The translations under genes were made by a program, and so were the position numbers. A stretch of DNA of 5,971 nucleotides, from positions 1 through 5,971 of the forward strand of contig JAFDDL010000250.1 in the NCBI GenBank assembly GCA_019310865.1, in the 5' to 3' direction. This DNA is from Deltaproteobacteria bacterium (lineage in GTDB: Bacteria; Desulfobacterota; Desulfobacteria; Desulfobacterales; JAFDDL01). A model generated the notes under the pieces. That model searched no databases and had not been told where the DNA came from. It worked only from the letters and a program-made list of their open reading frames with translations. Positions within the stretch are counted from its first letter, which is position 1; each line of letters opens with the position of its first letter. Below are positions 5,454-5,971 of this stretch, in pieces.

Positions 5454-5971
5454 TTACATTCCGTCCGCAACTCCCGACCATCGCTGGTCTGTTATGGCAT
5501 TCATCAATCCGGTTTTTGTATCACGCCAGGCGATCTCAAAGATCCCCGTCCAGGGATCCCAGGGTTTTGTCGCTCGGGTCAAAATGCCGAGTTTCGCCAA
5601 ATCCGTAACCGTCTCGACCGAGAGGCGGCCTTCAACACCGATGGACAGATCATCATCCATGGGAATAATGCGAACCTGCGCGCTTGCCTCCGGTGGGGTT
5701 ATGCCGCTATCGAGTATCAGGGACAGCATTTGCGGAATCGAACAATGCACATTGCCGGGCGAGCCGAGAGACAATACCGGCGCGCCGTCCTTCATGACGA
5801 TCGTGTTGCCGATCGTGCTTCTCTGGCGAGCCCCTTTCAGCAACCAATACCCCGCCCAGAAACTCAGAAAGCTGCCCGGCTGTGCGTGGCAGCCCAGCAT
5901 TGGCACACCGCCCACGACCTTGCCGGGAAGTCCGCCGGCCTGCATGGTATTCATCGACTGAACCCAATTGC
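5454..5971 (-). CDS. Partial CDS: C-terminal part of a gamma-glutamyltransferase-like Ntn hydrolase
   Basis: The frame is open through the right edge and ends at TAA 5454-5456, giving 171 complete residues. The fold signature is clear: TIVMKDGAPVLSLGSPGN followed by QMLSLILDSGITPPEAS, and the end AITDQRWSGVADGM, matching the closing 'sDpR..G.a.g' of the family's small subunit. By comparison with E. coli GGT, the catalytic Thr that starts the small subunit should lie roughly 20 residues upstream, just outside the window. The features that bind the gamma-glutamyl group are altered: the Ser-Ser pair appears as Ser-Thr (RQRSTIGNTIV), Gly-Gly after GSP is Gly-Asn (5751-5765), and the 'NN.MDDF' segment is replaced by GCHAQPGSF. 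It is therefore a divergent paralogue that may act on another amide or acyl group. It lies upstream of the M81 gene on the same strand across a 94-base spacer. Whether it has a signal peptide cannot be seen. Confidence 0.85.
   Translation of the reverse strand, partial: NWVQSMNTMQAGGLPGKVVGGVPMLGCHAQPGSFLSFWAGYWLLKGARQRSTIGNTIVMKDGAPVLSLGSPGNVHCSIPQMLSLILDSGITPPEASAQVRIIPMDDDLSIGVEGRLSVETVTDLAKLGILTRATKPWDPWTGIFEIAWRDTKTGLMNAITDQRWSGVADGM

Noticed and set aside
5494..5961. A 155-codon plus-strand open frame opposite the GGT-like gene
   Set aside because: It is the antisense shadow of a recognisable family; composition and translation look random.

Overview
The window looks like part of a Gram-negative bacterial chromosome of moderate GC content. 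It is dense with catabolic genes for unusual peptides and amino acids. The Gram-negative call rests mainly on the left edge, where a short open frame ends like an outer-membrane beta-barrel receptor (…PRTISLTTSFSF, terminal Phe). The lineage cannot be fixed from the sequence; Desulfobacterota or Pseudomonadota would fit. I see no rRNA, tRNA, CRISPR array or intact mobile element.

Plus-strand arm, left to right: the C-terminal tail of a probable TonB-dependent receptor (1-82); a beta-lactamase-fold serine hydrolase (121-1197); the deleted remnant of an N-acyl-D-amino-acid deacylase-type amidohydrolase (about 1274-1447), which ordinary ORF calling misses; a BKACE/DUF849 beta-keto acid cleavage enzyme (1464-2339); and a class III PLP aminotransferase resembling beta-amino acid aminotransferases (2354-3682). 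Minus-strand arm, from the right edge inward: the C-terminal part of a gamma-glutamyltransferase-like Ntn hydrolase (5454-5971, cut by the window), then an M81/MlrC-like metallopeptidase (3878-5359). The two arms converge on a 195-base unassigned spacer (3683-3877).

Read together, the genes suggest uptake and breakdown of peptides or amides that contain non-standard (D-, gamma- or beta-linked) residues. The receptor would import the compound. The serine hydrolase, M81 peptidase, GGT-like hydrolase and (formerly) the D-aminoacylase-like amidohydrolase would open or trim it. The aminotransferase could convert a released beta-amino acid to a beta-keto acid, and the BKACE enzyme could cleave that with acetyl-CoA to acetoacetate plus an acyl-CoA. 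The aminotransferase-BKACE step is the most specific part of this inference, because the two genes are adjacent and tightly spaced and their family chemistries fit end to end. The substrate is unknown.

Points of special interest are the internally deleted amidohydrolase pseudogene, the loss of one canonical metal-binding His in the BKACE enzyme, and the missing glutamyl-binding signatures in the GGT-like protein.
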